This document shows, piece by piece, positions 39,182-48,238 of a stretch of DNA of 64,000 bases; within the stretch, counting starts at the first letter, position 1, and every line of letters begins with the position of its first letter. The notes below the pieces were generated by a model. The model did no database searches and had not been told where the DNA came from. It saw nothing but the letters and a program-made list of their open reading frames with translations. Source of the stretch: Luteimonas sp. J29 (GTDB lineage Bacteria; Pseudomonadota; Gammaproteobacteria; Xanthomonadales; Xanthomonadaceae); contig NZ_AWZR01000004.1 of NCBI RefSeq assembly GCF_000472505.1, positions 137,663-201,662 on the forward strand, written 5' to 3'. Position numbers and translations under genes: made by a program.

Positions 39182-40351
39182 TCAGCGCAGCAGCTGGAGC
39201 ACGTTCTGCGTGGCCTGGTTGGCCTGGGCCAGCATCGCGGTGCCGGCCTGCTGCAGGATCTGGTTGCGCGAGAGCTGCGCCGATTCCTTGGCGAAGTCCG
39301 CGTCCTGGATCCGGCTGCGCGCCGCCGACAGGTTCTCGATCGAGGTCGACAGGTTGGCGATCACCGAGGTGAAGCGGTTCTGCACCGCACCCATGTTGGC
39401 GCGCGCGGTGTTGATGTCCTTCAGCGCGGCGTCCATGGCCAGGATCATGTTGTCGGCGCCATCGACGGTCTTGATGTCCAGGGTGGCGAAGCCGGTCTGG
39501 CCCGAGCCGGGGACCTGGGTCTCGGTGCTCTGCGTGGTGCCCGCCGCCGGACCGGTCAGGTTGGTCAGGTTGGCCAGGGTGATGTCGGCGTCGGTCGTGC
39601 TCAGCACGCCGGCGGCGCTCATCTCCACGTTGGCCAGCGCGGTGTTGGCGGGGTTGGCCTTCGCGGTGTCGAACGCGGTCTTCAGGTCCGCCAGGAAGCC
39701 CGCGGCGTCGCGGCCGCCGCTGGCGGTGACGCTGATCGCCACGCCGTTGACCTCGACCGAGGCGGCCGCCGTCGGGTCGGTGCCGGCGAAGGCGGTCAGG
39801 GTCTGGGCGTAGCTGGTGGTGCCCACCGAGGTCCAGGTGCCCAGCGCGTCGATGTTGGCGTTGACGATCGCGGCGATGTCGATGGTCTCGCCCTGATTGG
39901 CGCCGACCTGGAAGCTCTGGGCCTGGAACGAGCCGTCGAGCAGCTTGACGTCGTTGAAGTTGGTGGTCTCGGCGACGCGCTGGATCTCCGCCTTCAGCTG
40001 CTGGACTTCGGCGTCCAGGGCCTCGCGGTCGGACGCCGAGTTGGTGGCGTTGCGCGACTGCACCGCCAGCTCGCGGATGCGCTGCAGGTTGTTGCCGATC
40101 TCGGCCAGCGCGCCTTCGGCGGTCTGGGCCAGCGAGATGCCGTCGTTGGCGTTGCGGGCCGCCTGGTCGAGGCCGCGGATCTGGGTGGTGAAGCGCTGCG
40201 AGATCGCGAGGCCGGCGGCGTCGTCCTTGGCGCTGTTGATGCGCATGCCCGAGGACAGGCGCTGCAGGCTGGTGGCGAGGTCGGCGCCGGACGCGGTCAG
40301 GTTCCGCTGCGCATTGAGCGACATCACGTTGGTGTTGATGACAGTGGACAT
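39182..40351 (-). CDS. fliC: Flagellin FliC
   Basis: 389 residues. Conserved D0/D1 N-terminus (INTNVMSLNAQRNL; LSSGMRINSAKDDAAGLAIS) and C-terminus (LSRNQILQQAGTAMLAQANQ), with a variable Ala/Thr-rich middle (about 150-290). No cysteine is visible. It is the only flagellin gene in the window. The ATG has AGGAGA 6-7 bases upstream and a near-perfect sigma-28 promoter about 100 bp above. A terminator follows. Confidence 0.98.
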   Translation of the reverse strand: MSTVINTNVMSLNAQRNLTASGADLATSLQRLSSGMRINSAKDDAAGLAISQRFTTQIRGLDQAARNANDGISLAQTAEGALAEIGNNLQRIRELAVQSRNATNSASDREALDAEVQQLKAEIQRVAETTNFNDVKLLDGSFQAQSFQVGANQGETIDIAAIVNANIDALGTWTSVGTTSYAQTLTAFAGTDPTAAASVEVNGVAISVTASGGRDAAGFLADLKTAFDTAKANPANTALANVEMSAAGVLSTTDADITLANLTNLTGPAAGTTQSTETQVPGSGQTGFATLDIKTVDGADNMILAMDAALKDINTARANMGAVQNRFTSVIANLSTSIENLSAARSRIQDADFAKESAQLSRNQILQQAGTAMLAQANQATQNVLQLLR

Positions 40352-40450
40352 CGTGGTTCTCCTGGGAGGTTGGGTCCGGCGGCGACGAGAGGCTGCGCCG
40401 GTACTTCGCAGGGTGCTGACCGGGTCGGTCCTCGCCGCTGCTGGGATGGG

Positions 40451-40476
40451 TATCGGCGCCGTCCTGTCAAGCTTTA
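40451..40476 (-). promoter_or_regulatory. Sigma-28 (FliA) promoter of fliC
   Basis: The minus strand reads TAAA-N15-GCCGATA(C), matching the flagellar sigma consensus in sequence and spacing. It lies in the flgL-fliC gap with a leader of about 90 bases before the fliC ATG. Confidence 0.92.
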
Positions 40477-40507
40477 GGCCCCGGGGACACCCGATCGCGA
40501 AAAATCG

Positions 40508-41710
40508 CTACATGCGGTCGAACAGGGACAGGCCCTGGACCCGCAGCATGGTCTTCTGCGCGGCCTCGATCGCGGCCAGGTGCAGCGCCAGGCGGGTGCT
40601 GGCCTCGGCCACGTCGACGTCGCGCAGTTCCGACAGCGACTCCTGCAGGGTCAGGTCGGTGGCGCTGCGCGCGTCGGCGGCGTTGTCGAGCGCGGCCAGG
40701 CGCGAACCGGTGTTCGCGCGCAGCGACAGCATGTGGTCCTGCGCGGTGGCCAGGTCGCCCAGCGCCGCGCCGATCCGGTTGCTGCGCCAGGCGCGCGCGG
40801 CCGGGTCGGCGGCCGGCGCCTCGAGCGCGTCCACCAGGCCCTGCAGGGTGGCGAACACGTCGCGCACCGGCGCCGGTTCGACGCTGAAGCTGTCGCCGGC
40901 GGCGGGCGTGCCGCTGATCGTGAGCTGCATGCCGCCGGCGGTGATGGTGGCGCCGTCGGCGTAGCTGCCGGTGGCCAGTTCGTTGCCGTCGCCGTCGAGC
41001 ACGCGCCAGGCGTCGGCGGCGGTGAATTCGACCCGCAGCGACTGCCCGGTCCACGCCGCGTGGTCGACCACGCCGCTGGACTGCAGCACGCCGGTGCCGG
41101 TGTTGCCGGCCGCGGCGCTGCCGCGGACGATGCCGTCGCCGGTGCGCACGCGCAGGAACACCTCGCTGCCCGGCTCGCCGTCGACCACCCAGTGGTCGGG
41201 CGAGACCTCGAGGCTGTTGCGGCCGTCGTCGCCGGCGTAGCTCACCACGCCGCCGTTGTCGGCGAACGGGATCACGCCGTCGCGGGTGCCGGCGAACAGG
41301 CGCCGGCCGTTGCCGTCGTCGCGGTTGGCGATCGCCAGCAGCTCGGCGCGCACCGCGCGCAGCTCGGCCGCGATCGACGCGCGGTCGGTGTCCGACAGGG
41401 TCGGGCTGTTGGCCTGCACCGCGAGCTGGCGCGCGCGGTCGAGCTGGGTGCCGACGTCGGCCAGCGCGTTCTCCTGGCTGCGCAGCCGGTGTTCGACCAG
41501 GGTGGCGTTCCGGTCCTGCTGCTGCAGCGAGGCGAGCAGGTGGTCCATCTGCTGCACGCGGGCCATGCCGGACGGATCGTCGGCGCCGCGCAGCAGCTTC
41601 ACGCCGCCGACCAGTTCCTGCTGCACGCGCGCCAGGCGCTGCTGCTGCTGCATCAGGCCCTGCAGGCCCTGCTGGTGGAGCGCGGCGGTGGACATGCGCA
41701 GTACGGTCAT
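40508..41710 (-). CDS. flgL: Flagellar hook-filament junction protein FlgL (HAP3)
   Basis: 400 residues. The flagellin-like N-terminus (MSTAALHQQGLQGLMQQQQRLARVQQELVGG) and C-terminus (STRLALHLAAIEAAQKTML) surround a beta-rich middle. It joins the hook to the filament on top of FlgK. It follows flgK by 9 bp and ends the flg operon. The fliC promoter lies just beyond its stop. Confidence 0.94.
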   Translation of the reverse strand: MTVLRMSTAALHQQGLQGLMQQQQRLARVQQELVGGVKLLRGADDPSGMARVQQMDHLLASLQQQDRNATLVEHRLRSQENALADVGTQLDRARQLAVQANSPTLSDTDRASIAAELRAVRAELLAIANRDDGNGRRLFAGTRDGVIPFADNGGVVSYAGDDGRNSLEVSPDHWVVDGEPGSEVFLRVRTGDGIVRGSAAAGNTGTGVLQSSGVVDHAAWTGQSLRVEFTAADAWRVLDGDGNELATGSYADGATITAGGMQLTISGTPAAGDSFSVEPAPVRDVFATLQGLVDALEAPAADPAARAWRSNRIGAALGDLATAQDHMLSLRANTGSRLAALDNAADARSATDLTLQESLSELRDVDVAEASTRLALHLAAIEAAQKTMLRVQGLSLFDRM

Positions 41711-41719
41711 GGTCGTTCC

Positions 41720-43600
41720 TCAGCGCCGCACGGCGGCCATCAGGGTCTGGAACATCGTGTCGGCGGTGGCGATGATCTGCGCCGCGGCCTGGTAGGCCTG
41801 CTGGTAGCGCAGCAGGTCGGCCGCCTCTTCCTCCAGGTTCACGCCGCTCACCGATTCGCGTTCGGCGTAGACCTGCGCGTCGATCGCGCCCTGGGCCTCG
41901 AAGCTCAGCCGGGCGTGGCGCGCGTCGGCGCCGGCGCGCGCGGTGAGCCCGGTCAGGCCATCGGTGAGCGAGCGGGTGCCGCCGTCGAGCAGGTCGCGCC
42001 GGTCGAGCGCGCCCAGCGCCAGCGCGTTGCCGTTGCCGGTGGAGCGCGGCGGCGTGGGCGAGAGCGTGAAGCGGTCGCCCGCCGCGGGCGTGCCCTCCAG
42101 CGACAGGCTCCAGCCCGCCGCGGCGTCGCCGATCGGGCTGCCGGCCACGTGCGCGAACGGGCCGTTGCCGTCGATCGTGTACTGGCCGGCGTCGATGAAC
42201 TCGATCGTGGCGCCGGCGAAGCCCGCGAACGCGGCCGGGTCGGTGACCATGGCGCCGGCCGCGCGCGCGTCGCCGAGGTTGGACGGGTCGGCGGCCGCCT
42301 GCAGCGGCGCGGCGGCGGCGATCGCGGAAGGATCGGAGACCGCGACCCGCAGGCTGGCGGCGGCGCCGGCGGTCGGGCGCAGCGCGAAGCGGTCGCCGGG
42401 CGCCGGCGTGCCGGTGACCTCGAAGGCGACGCCGGCGACCCGGAACGGATCGGCCGCGGTGCCGCTGCCGGTCATCGGCACGGCCTCGCCGGTGTCGGCG
42501 CGCACCGCCGTCCACGCGCCGTCGAAGCGCAGCACCAGGTCGTGGCCGGTGAGCGCGCCGACGTCGTCGATGCGCGCGCTGATGCCGGCGTTGCCGCCGT
42601 TGCCGGCATGCGGGTCCACGCGCGGCGGCGCGAGGCTGAAGAAGTCTCCGCCCGGCGCGCCGGTGTAGTCCACGCCGGAGCGGTGGACGTCGTTGAAGGC
42701 GGTGGCGAACGCGGTGGCCATGCGGCCGAGTTCGGCCCGGGCCGGGTCGAGCACGCGTTCGCGGAACTCGAGCAGGCCGCCCAGTTCGCCCGAGACGGTC
42801 GCGGACGGCAGGCGCACGTCGCCGCCCGGGGTCTGGAGCGAGAGCTGCACGCGGCCGGCCTGCATCGGGTCGGGGGCGGTGGCGAGTTGCATCGCCCGGG
42901 TGCCGACCACCAGCGGCTGGCCGCCGGAGGTGAACACGTTGAGCATCCCGTCCTGTTCGACGGTCGTGGCACCGGTGAGCGCGGCCAGCTGGGTGATGCG
43001 CAGTTCGCGCGCGTCGAGCAGGTCGGGCGCGACCTTGCCGCCGGCCTGGTGGATGGTGCGGTTGAGGTCGGCGATCTCGGTGGCGAGGCGGTTGGCGTCG
43101 GCCACCGCGCTGTGCAGCCGCTGCCCGGCCTCCTGGTCGAGCGCCGACAGCTGGCCGTCGAGCGTGCGCCAGCGCGCGGCCAGCTGCTCGGCGCTGGTCA
43201 GCAGCTGGCTGCGGGCGATGCCCGAGCCGGGCTCGGCGGCGAGCGCATCGGCCGCGTTGAAGAATTCCGACCAGTGCCCGGACAGGCCGGTGGCCGGATC
43301 CGAGAACAGGGCATCGACGCGGTCCGACAGCGAGGACAGCTGGCGCAGCCGGCCGAGTTCGCCGCTGCTGTCGATCTGGCGCGCGAACACCAGGCCGTCG
43401 GCCAGGCGCTGCAGCGAGGCCGCGTTGACGCCCTGGCCGACCCAGTGCCCGCCTTCGACCTGGGCCGGCCGCGAGGACAGGTCCACGCGCTGCCGGCTGT
43501 AGCCGGGGGTCGAGGCGTTGGCCACGTTGTGGCTGACGGTGCCGAGCGCGCGCTGGAAGGCGAGCAGGGCGGAGGTTCCGGTGCCGAGCATCCCGGTCAT
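41720..43600 (-). CDS. flgK: Flagellar hook-associated protein FlgK (HAP1)
   Basis: 626 residues. The FlgK N-terminus (LLAFQRALGTVSHNVANASTP; SRQRVDLSSR) and C-terminus (VNLEEEAADLLRYQQAYQAAA...ADTMFQTLM) are intact. The middle holds inserted repeats of the form GTPAAGDRFxLxPT (near residues 380, 510), seen in several FlgK and FlgL proteins. It is first of the two junction proteins and lies 3 bp after flgJ. Confidence 0.95.
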   Translation of the reverse strand: MTGMLGTGTSALLAFQRALGTVSHNVANASTPGYSRQRVDLSSRPAQVEGGHWVGQGVNAASLQRLADGLVFARQIDSSGELGRLRQLSSLSDRVDALFSDPATGLSGHWSEFFNAADALAAEPGSGIARSQLLTSAEQLAARWRTLDGQLSALDQEAGQRLHSAVADANRLATEIADLNRTIHQAGGKVAPDLLDARELRITQLAALTGATTVEQDGMLNVFTSGGQPLVVGTRAMQLATAPDPMQAGRVQLSLQTPGGDVRLPSATVSGELGGLLEFRERVLDPARAELGRMATAFATAFNDVHRSGVDYTGAPGGDFFSLAPPRVDPHAGNGGNAGISARIDDVGALTGHDLVLRFDGAWTAVRADTGEAVPMTGSGTAADPFRVAGVAFEVTGTPAPGDRFALRPTAGAAASLRVAVSDPSAIAAAAPLQAAADPSNLGDARAAGAMVTDPAAFAGFAGATIEFIDAGQYTIDGNGPFAHVAGSPIGDAAAGWSLSLEGTPAAGDRFTLSPTPPRSTGNGNALALGALDRRDLLDGGTRSLTDGLTGLTARAGADARHARLSFEAQGAIDAQVYAERESVSGVNLEEEAADLLRYQQAYQAAAQIIATADTMFQTLMAAVRR

Positions 43601-43603
43601 GGG

Positions 43604-44674
43604 CTATCCCCTGGTGCCGGCGGCCAGGGCCGCGACGGTGGTGGCGTGGGTGGCGCGGCCTGCGCCGGTGGCGTCGGCGAGCTGCACGTCGGCGCGCGCC
43701 GGCGCGGAGATCGCGGCCAGCGCGCGGTTGAGCGTGGCGCCGTTGGCGATCGCGGTGATCTTGGCCGCGTAGGACGGATCGGTGGCGTAGCCGGCCTTCT
43801 GCAGCGCGCTGGCGAAGCGGTGCACGTCGTCGCCGGTGCCGCGCGCGGCGGCGTAGCGGTCGCGGCCGATCAGGCGCGCGTAGTCGGCGAAGCTTTCGGC
43901 GACCGAACCGTAGGCGCGGAAGTCGGCGCGCTCCTCGACCCGCTTGCCGCCGACGAACTCGTGGGTGCCCGCGTTCACGCGCGCGCCCTTCCAGCCGCCG
44001 CTGGCCTTGATCCCGAACAGGTTGAGCGAGGAGCCGTGCTTGCCGCCGGCCAGGCGCCGTCCCCAGCCGGTCTCGAGCGCGGCCTGGGCGACCAGCGCCT
44101 TGGCCGGGACGCCCAGCTGCGCCGCCGCCTTCTGCGCCTGCGGCCAGATCGAGCGCACGAAGGCTTCCGGCGTGCTGGCGTCGAATGGCGCGTCGGCGTC
44201 GGCCTGCATCGCGGTGTCGGCGGGCCGCGGCGCCGGCGCGGCCTGCGCCGGCGACAACCCGGGCAGCGACACGCCCGAGCGCGCCGCCGCCAACGGCAGC
44301 AGCGCCGGCATCGCGCCGCCGGGCGCGAGCGGCAGGGACGGCAGGCTGTCGCCGGGCCGCTGCAGCGGCATCGCGGCCGGCGCGGGCGCGGCCGGCGCGG
44401 GCGCCGCGTCGCTGCCGCGCTCGAGCTGGCGCACGATCATCGGCGCCAGGCCCAGCCCGCGGCCCTTGGTGAGTTCGCGCGCGAGCTGCTGGTCGTACAT
44501 GTCGCGATAGCGGGTGTCGCCGCCCAGCGGGTCGCTGCCCGACGCGCTGCGCATCGACTTGATCAGCATGTGCGCGAACTGCGCCTCGAGCTCGCGCGCC
44601 GCCTTCTCGACGTCCGCGCGCGGGGTGGCCTGCGCGGGCGCGAGCGGGATCGGGGTGGCGGCGGGCAGGTGCAT
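43604..44674 (-). CDS. flgJ: Flagellar rod assembly protein/peptidoglycan hydrolase FlgJ
   Basis: 356 residues with two domains. The N-terminal rod-capping domain (about 20-90, ARELEAQFAHMLIKSMRSA) is joined by an Ala/Pro linker to a C-terminal glucosaminidase (about 190-345) with the catalytic Glu in AQAALETGWG and conserved NLFGIKA and YxSVAESFADYARLI segments. It opens the peptidoglycan for the rod. The dual form is the classical FlgJ of gamma-proteobacteria. It lies 13 bp after flgI. Confidence 0.95.
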   Translation of the reverse strand: MHLPAATPIPLAPAQATPRADVEKAARELEAQFAHMLIKSMRSASGSDPLGGDTRYRDMYDQQLARELTKGRGLGLAPMIVRQLERGSDAAPAPAAPAPAAMPLQRPGDSLPSLPLAPGGAMPALLPLAAARSGVSLPGLSPAQAAPAPRPADTAMQADADAPFDASTPEAFVRSIWPQAQKAAAQLGVPAKALVAQAALETGWGRRLAGGKHGSSLNLFGIKASGGWKGARVNAGTHEFVGGKRVEERADFRAYGSVAESFADYARLIGRDRYAAARGTGDDVHRFASALQKAGYATDPSYAAKITAIANGATLNRALAAISAPARADVQLADATGAGRATHATTVAALAAGTRG

Positions 44675-44687
44675 GGCCGGTCCGGGC

Positions 44688-45809
44688 TCAGATCACCTCG
44701 AGCTCGGCGCGCAGGGCGCCGGCGCGCTTGAGCGCCTCGAGGATGGCGACGATGTCGCCGGGGGCCGCGCCGACCGCGTTGACCGCGCGCACGATCGACT
44801 CCAGCGACGAGCCGCCTTCGAACATGAACATGCGCCCGCCGTCCTGGGTGACCTGGAGCGAGGACTGCGGCGCGACCACGGTGTCGCCGCGGCCGAACGC
44901 GCCGGGCTGGCTGACCAGGGCGCTCTCGGTCACCGAGACCGTGAGCGAGCCGTGCGAGACGGCGGCCGGCATGACCTTGACCTCGCCGCCCATCACCACG
45001 GTGCCGGTGCGCGCGTTGACGATGACCTTGGCCGCCGCGGCGCCCGGGGTGACCTCGAGCGATTCAAGCCGGGCCAGGAAGCCGATGCGGTCGCCCGGCG
45101 GCGGCATGACCTCGATGGTGACGCCGTCCAGCGCGCGCGCCCGGCCCGGGCCGAAGGCGCCGTCAATGGCCGAGACGATGCGCGAGGCGGTGGTGAAGTC
45201 GGACTGGCGCAGGTTGAGCGTGACCACGTCCGACGGCGAACCGCCCGGCGCGGCGCGTTCGACGATCGCGCCGTTGGGGATCGTGCCGCCGTTGGGCGCG
45301 TTGGTGGAGATGCGCGAGCCGTCGCGGCCCGAGGCGCCGAAACCGCTCACCACCAGGGTGCCCTGGGCGATCGCGTAGACCTGGCCGTCGGCGCCCTTGA
45401 GCGGCGCCATCAGCAGGCTGCCGCCGCGCAGCGAACCGGCGTTGCCGATCGAGGACACGGTGACGTCGATGGTCTGGCCGGGCTTGGCGAACGGCGGCAG
45501 TTCGGCGTGGATCGCGACCGCGGCCACGTTCTTGAGCTGCGGGTTGATGCCCGGCGGCAGGCTGACGCCGAGCTGGTCGAGCATGGTCTTCAGGCTCTGC
45601 ACGGTGAAGGGCGTCTGGCTGGTGCGGTCGCCGCTGCCGTCCAGGCCCACCACCAGGCCGTAGCCCACCAGCGGGTTGCCGCGCACGCCGGCCACCTGGG
45701 CCAGGTCCTTGATCCGTTCGGCGCGCGCGGGCGCCGGCAGCGCCGCGATCGCCACGGCCAGCAGGCCGGCGACGGCGACGAGGGTGCGGCTCGCGATGTT
45801 CGTTGCCAT
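44688..45809 (-). CDS. flgI: Flagellar P-ring protein FlgI
   Basis: 373 residues with a signal peptide ([21 protein letters not shown], cleavage near residue 30) and the FlgI family core ([30 protein letters not shown]). It forms the periplasmic P ring around the rod after export by the Sec system. The chaperone FlgA is encoded at 52355. It lies 10 bp after flgH. Confidence 0.96.
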   Translation of the reverse strand: MATNIASRTLVAVAGLLAVAIAALPAPARAERIKDLAQVAGVRGNPLVGYGLVVGLDGSGDRTSQTPFTVQSLKTMLDQLGVSLPPGINPQLKNVAAVAIHAELPPFAKPGQTIDVTVSSIGNAGSLRGGSLLMAPLKGADGQVYAIAQGTLVVSGFGASGRDGSRISTNAPNGGTIPNGAIVERAAPGGSPSDVVTLNLRQSDFTTASRIVSAIDGAFGPGRARALDGVTIEVMPPPGDRIGFLARLESLEVTPGAAAAKVIVNARTGTVVMGGEVKVMPAAVSHGSLTVSVTESALVSQPGAFGRGDTVVAPQSSLQVTQDGGRMFMFEGGSSLESIVRAVNAVGAAPGDIVAILEALKRAGALRAELEVI

Positions 45810-45819
45810 GTCGCGGCCC

Positions 45820-46545
45820 TCAGTACGGATACGCGGCGGAATTGAAGAACCGCGCCAGCCACCCCATCGCGTTGGAACGCGCCAGGGTGCCGCGGCCGCC
45901 GTAGACGATCGCCGCCTCCGCCACGCGGTCGGAGGTGATGCGGTTGTCGGACCCGATATCGGCCACCCGCACCAGGCCTTGAATCTGGACCAGCTCGTCG
46001 CCCTGGTTCAGGCGCAGGCGCTTCTCGCCGGCGACGCGCAGGTTGCCGTTGCCCAGGTCCTCGACCACGGTGACGGTGATGTTGCCGACCAGCTGGTTGC
46101 TCTGGGCGCTGTCGCCGGCGCCGGAGAAGTCGCGCGAGCCCTCGATCCCGGCCTGCAGCACCGGGCGGCCGTTGACGGTCACGCCGCGGCCGAACAGGGT
46201 CGGCGCGGCCATGTCCACGCCGCTGTCCTTGCTCACCGAGGTGGTGGCGTTGGTGCGGGCGCGGGTGCTCTCGACCAGGACGATGGTCAGCAGGTCGCCG
46301 ACGTGGCGCGCCTTGTTGTCCTGGAACAGGTGCATGCCGCGGTTGCCGCCGCCGGCCGAGGCGTAGATCGAGCCGCCGCCGTCGTTGCGCGCGGCGGGCG
46401 CCGCATGGGCGGGCGGCATGGCCGCGGGCGCGGCGGCGTAGCCGCGGGAAGCGGCATCGGGCGCCGGGAACGGGCGCACGTCGCCCATGGTCGCGGCGCA
46501 GCCGGACAGGACGAGCGCGGCGGCGAGGGCGGACAGGGTCTTCAT
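45820..46545 (-). CDS. flgH: Flagellar L-ring lipoprotein FlgH
   Basis: 241 residues. The lipoprotein signal has lipobox LSGC (Cys15). A variable Ala/Pro segment follows, then the FlgH core ([41 protein letters not shown]). It forms the outer-membrane L ring. The ATG at 46545, 8 bp after flgG, gives a proper lipoprotein signal. Longer upstream readings in this frame belong to flgG's opposite register and are not real. Confidence 0.95.
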   Translation of the reverse strand: MKTLSALAAALVLSGCAATMGDVRPFPAPDAASRGYAAAPAAMPPAHAAPAARNDGGGSIYASAGGGNRGMHLFQDNKARHVGDLLTIVLVESTRARTNATTSVSKDSGVDMAAPTLFGRGVTVNGRPVLQAGIEGSRDFSGAGDSAQSNQLVGNITVTVVEDLGNGNLRVAGEKRLRLNQGDELVQIQGLVRVADIGSDNRITSDRVAEAAIVYGGRGTLARSNAMGWLARFFNSAAYPY

Positions 46546-46553
46546 CGTCGCGC

Positions 46554-47339
46554 TCACAGCTTGTTGTTGAGGTAGGCGAGCATCGAGTCGATGGTCGAGA
46601 TCGCCTTGGCGTTGGTCTCGTAGGCGCGCTGGGTCTCGATCATCGACACCAGCTCCTCGACCACGTTGACGTTGGAGCCTTCCAGCGCGCCCTGCACCAG
46701 CAGTCCGGTGCCGTTCTCGCCGGGCGCGCCGGTCTGCGCCGGGCCGCTGGCGCCGGTCTCGATGTAGAGGTTCTCGCCCTTGGCCTGGAGCCCGGCGGGA
46801 TTGACGAAGTCGGCGATGGTCAGCGCGCCGACCTGCACCGGCTGGGCCTGGCCGGCCAGCTGCACGCTGACCGTGCCGTCGGCGCCGATCGTGATCGACT
46901 GCGCGCCCTCGGGCAGCTGCAGGCCCGGCTGCACCGGGAAGCCGGCGTTGGTCACCAGCTCGCCCTGGGCGTTGATCTTGAAGCTGCCGTCGCGGGTGTA
47001 GGCGGTGCTGCCGTCGGGCATCAGGATCTCGAAGAAGCCGCGGCCGTTGATCGCCACGTCCAGCGCGCCGCCGGTCTGGGCCAGGCTGCCCTGGGCGAAC
47101 TCCTTGGAGGTCGCGGCCACGCGCACGCCGGTGCCGACCTGCAGCCCGGTGGGCAGGCTGGTCTGCTCGGAGGTGGCGCCGCCGGGCTGGCGGGTGGTCT
47201 GGTACAGCAGGTCCTCGAAGCTGGCGCGGTCGCGCTTGAAGCCGGTGGTGTTGGTGTTGGCGAGGTTGTTGGAGATGACCGCCATGCGCGTCTGCTGCGC
47301 GTCGAGGCCGGTCTTGGCGATCCATAGAGCCTGGGTCAT
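46554..47339 (-). CDS. flgG: Flagellar distal rod protein FlgG
   Basis: 261 residues, the standard length. The N-terminal rod/hook signature ([29 protein letters not shown]), FLGG-type middle ([20 protein letters not shown]) and C-terminus ([24 protein letters not shown]) are complete. It forms the distal rod within the P and L rings. It lies 31 bp after flgF. Confidence 0.97.
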   Translation of the reverse strand: MTQALWIAKTGLDAQQTRMAVISNNLANTNTTGFKRDRASFEDLLYQTTRQPGGATSEQTSLPTGLQVGTGVRVAATSKEFAQGSLAQTGGALDVAINGRGFFEILMPDGSTAYTRDGSFKINAQGELVTNAGFPVQPGLQLPEGAQSITIGADGTVSVQLAGQAQPVQVGALTIADFVNPAGLQAKGENLYIETGASGPAQTGAPGENGTGLLVQGALEGSNVNVVEELVSMIETQRAYETNAKAISTIDSMLAYLNNKL

Positions 47340-47370
47340 GGCGGGATTCCGTCAGTGGAGGTGGGCGCGC

Positions 47371-48117
47371 TCAGCGCGTGGACAGCAGGGTGTTGGCCGC
47401 GCGGGCGGTGTCGTCACCGCTCTGCAAGACCCGTACCTGCATCTCGAACTGGCGCGCCAGCTCGATCATCGAGACCAGCATCCCGGTCGCGTCGACGTTG
47501 CTGCCCTCGCGCACGCCCGAGGCCAGGACCTTGCCGTCGGCCGGCGGGAGCGGCCCGGCGCCGGGCGGCAGCCGCATCAGCCCGTCCTCGCCGCGCACCA
47601 GGTCGCGCGCGGGCGCCGCCGCGACCTGCAGCTGGCCGAGCACGGCCATCGCCGACATCGGCTCGCCCTGCGGCACCACCGAGACGGTGCCGTCGCCGCC
47701 GATCTCGATCGCGTCGCTGGGCGGCAGCGCCATCGGCGCGCCGTTGCGGTCGAGCACCGGCAGTCCGCTGGCGGTGGTCAGCAGGCCGTTGGCGGTCAGG
47801 CGCAGGTCGCCGGCGCGGGTGTAGGCCACGCCGCCATCGGCGGCCTGGACCGCGAGCCAGTGGCCGGGTTCGAGCGCGATGTCGAGCGGGTTGCCGGTCA
47901 CGGTGCGCGCGCCGGGCGCCTCGCTGACGCCCAGGGTGCGCTGCACGGCGGCAACCCGGGAGGCGTGGCCCGGCCCCTGTACCGGGGCGGCCACGGTGCC
48001 GCTGAGGGTGGCCTGGAAGCCGGTGGTGTCGGCGTTGGCCAGGTTGTGGGCGACGGCGGCCTGGCCACGCAGGGTGGCGCTGGCGCCGGTCATCGCGATG
48101 TAGAGGGACTTGTCCAT
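47371..48117 (-). CDS. flgF: Flagellar proximal rod protein FlgF
   Basis: 248 residues. The N-terminus (MDKSLYIAMTGASATLRGQA) and C-terminus (SNVDATGMLVSMIELARQFEMQ) are typical of FlgF. It is one of the rod subunits. It starts 121 bp after flgE, and that gap contains a sigma-54 promoter, so flgF probably begins a second flg transcript (flgFGHIJKL). Confidence 0.95.
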   Translation of the reverse strand: MDKSLYIAMTGASATLRGQAAVAHNLANADTTGFQATLSGTVAAPVQGPGHASRVAAVQRTLGVSEAPGARTVTGNPLDIALEPGHWLAVQAADGGVAYTRAGDLRLTANGLLTTASGLPVLDRNGAPMALPPSDAIEIGGDGTVSVVPQGEPMSAMAVLGQLQVAAAPARDLVRGEDGLMRLPPGAGPLPPADGKVLASGVREGSNVDATGMLVSMIELARQFEMQVRVLQSGDDTARAANTLLSTR

Positions 48118-48172
48118 GCGGGCCTCGGTGTGGCGGTCGGGCCGGCGCGCTGGGCGCCTGCCCGGTGCCGCT

Positions 48173-48187
48173 GCAACATCCGTGCCG
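48173..48187 (-). promoter_or_regulatory. Sigma-54 promoter of flgFGHIJKL
   Basis: The minus strand reads CGGCACG-GATG-TTGC, one mismatch from the -24/-12 consensus. It lies in the flgE-flgF gap, with a predicted leader of about 45 bp to the flgF ATG. Confidence 0.8.
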
Positions 48188-48206
48188 CGGCGGCGCCGCG
48201 CGCGCT

Positions 48207-48228
48207 GCCGGCGGCCGCGGCCGCCGGC
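48207..48228. terminator. GC-only palindrome after flgE
   Basis: A 22-base perfect palindrome (GCCGGCGGCCG / CGGCCGCCGGC) begins 10 bases past the flgE stop and ends just upstream of the flgF promoter. There is no T-run, so it is at best an imperfect terminator or an mRNA 3' stabiliser for flgBCDE. Confidence 0.4.
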
Positions 48229-48238
48229 GCGCCATGGA

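Noticed and set aside
40580..44731. Very long plus-strand open frame (over 1300 codons) opposite flgJ-flgK-flgL
   Set aside because: The translation is compositionally a mirror of the flg genes with no domain. The minus-strand genes are unmistakable.
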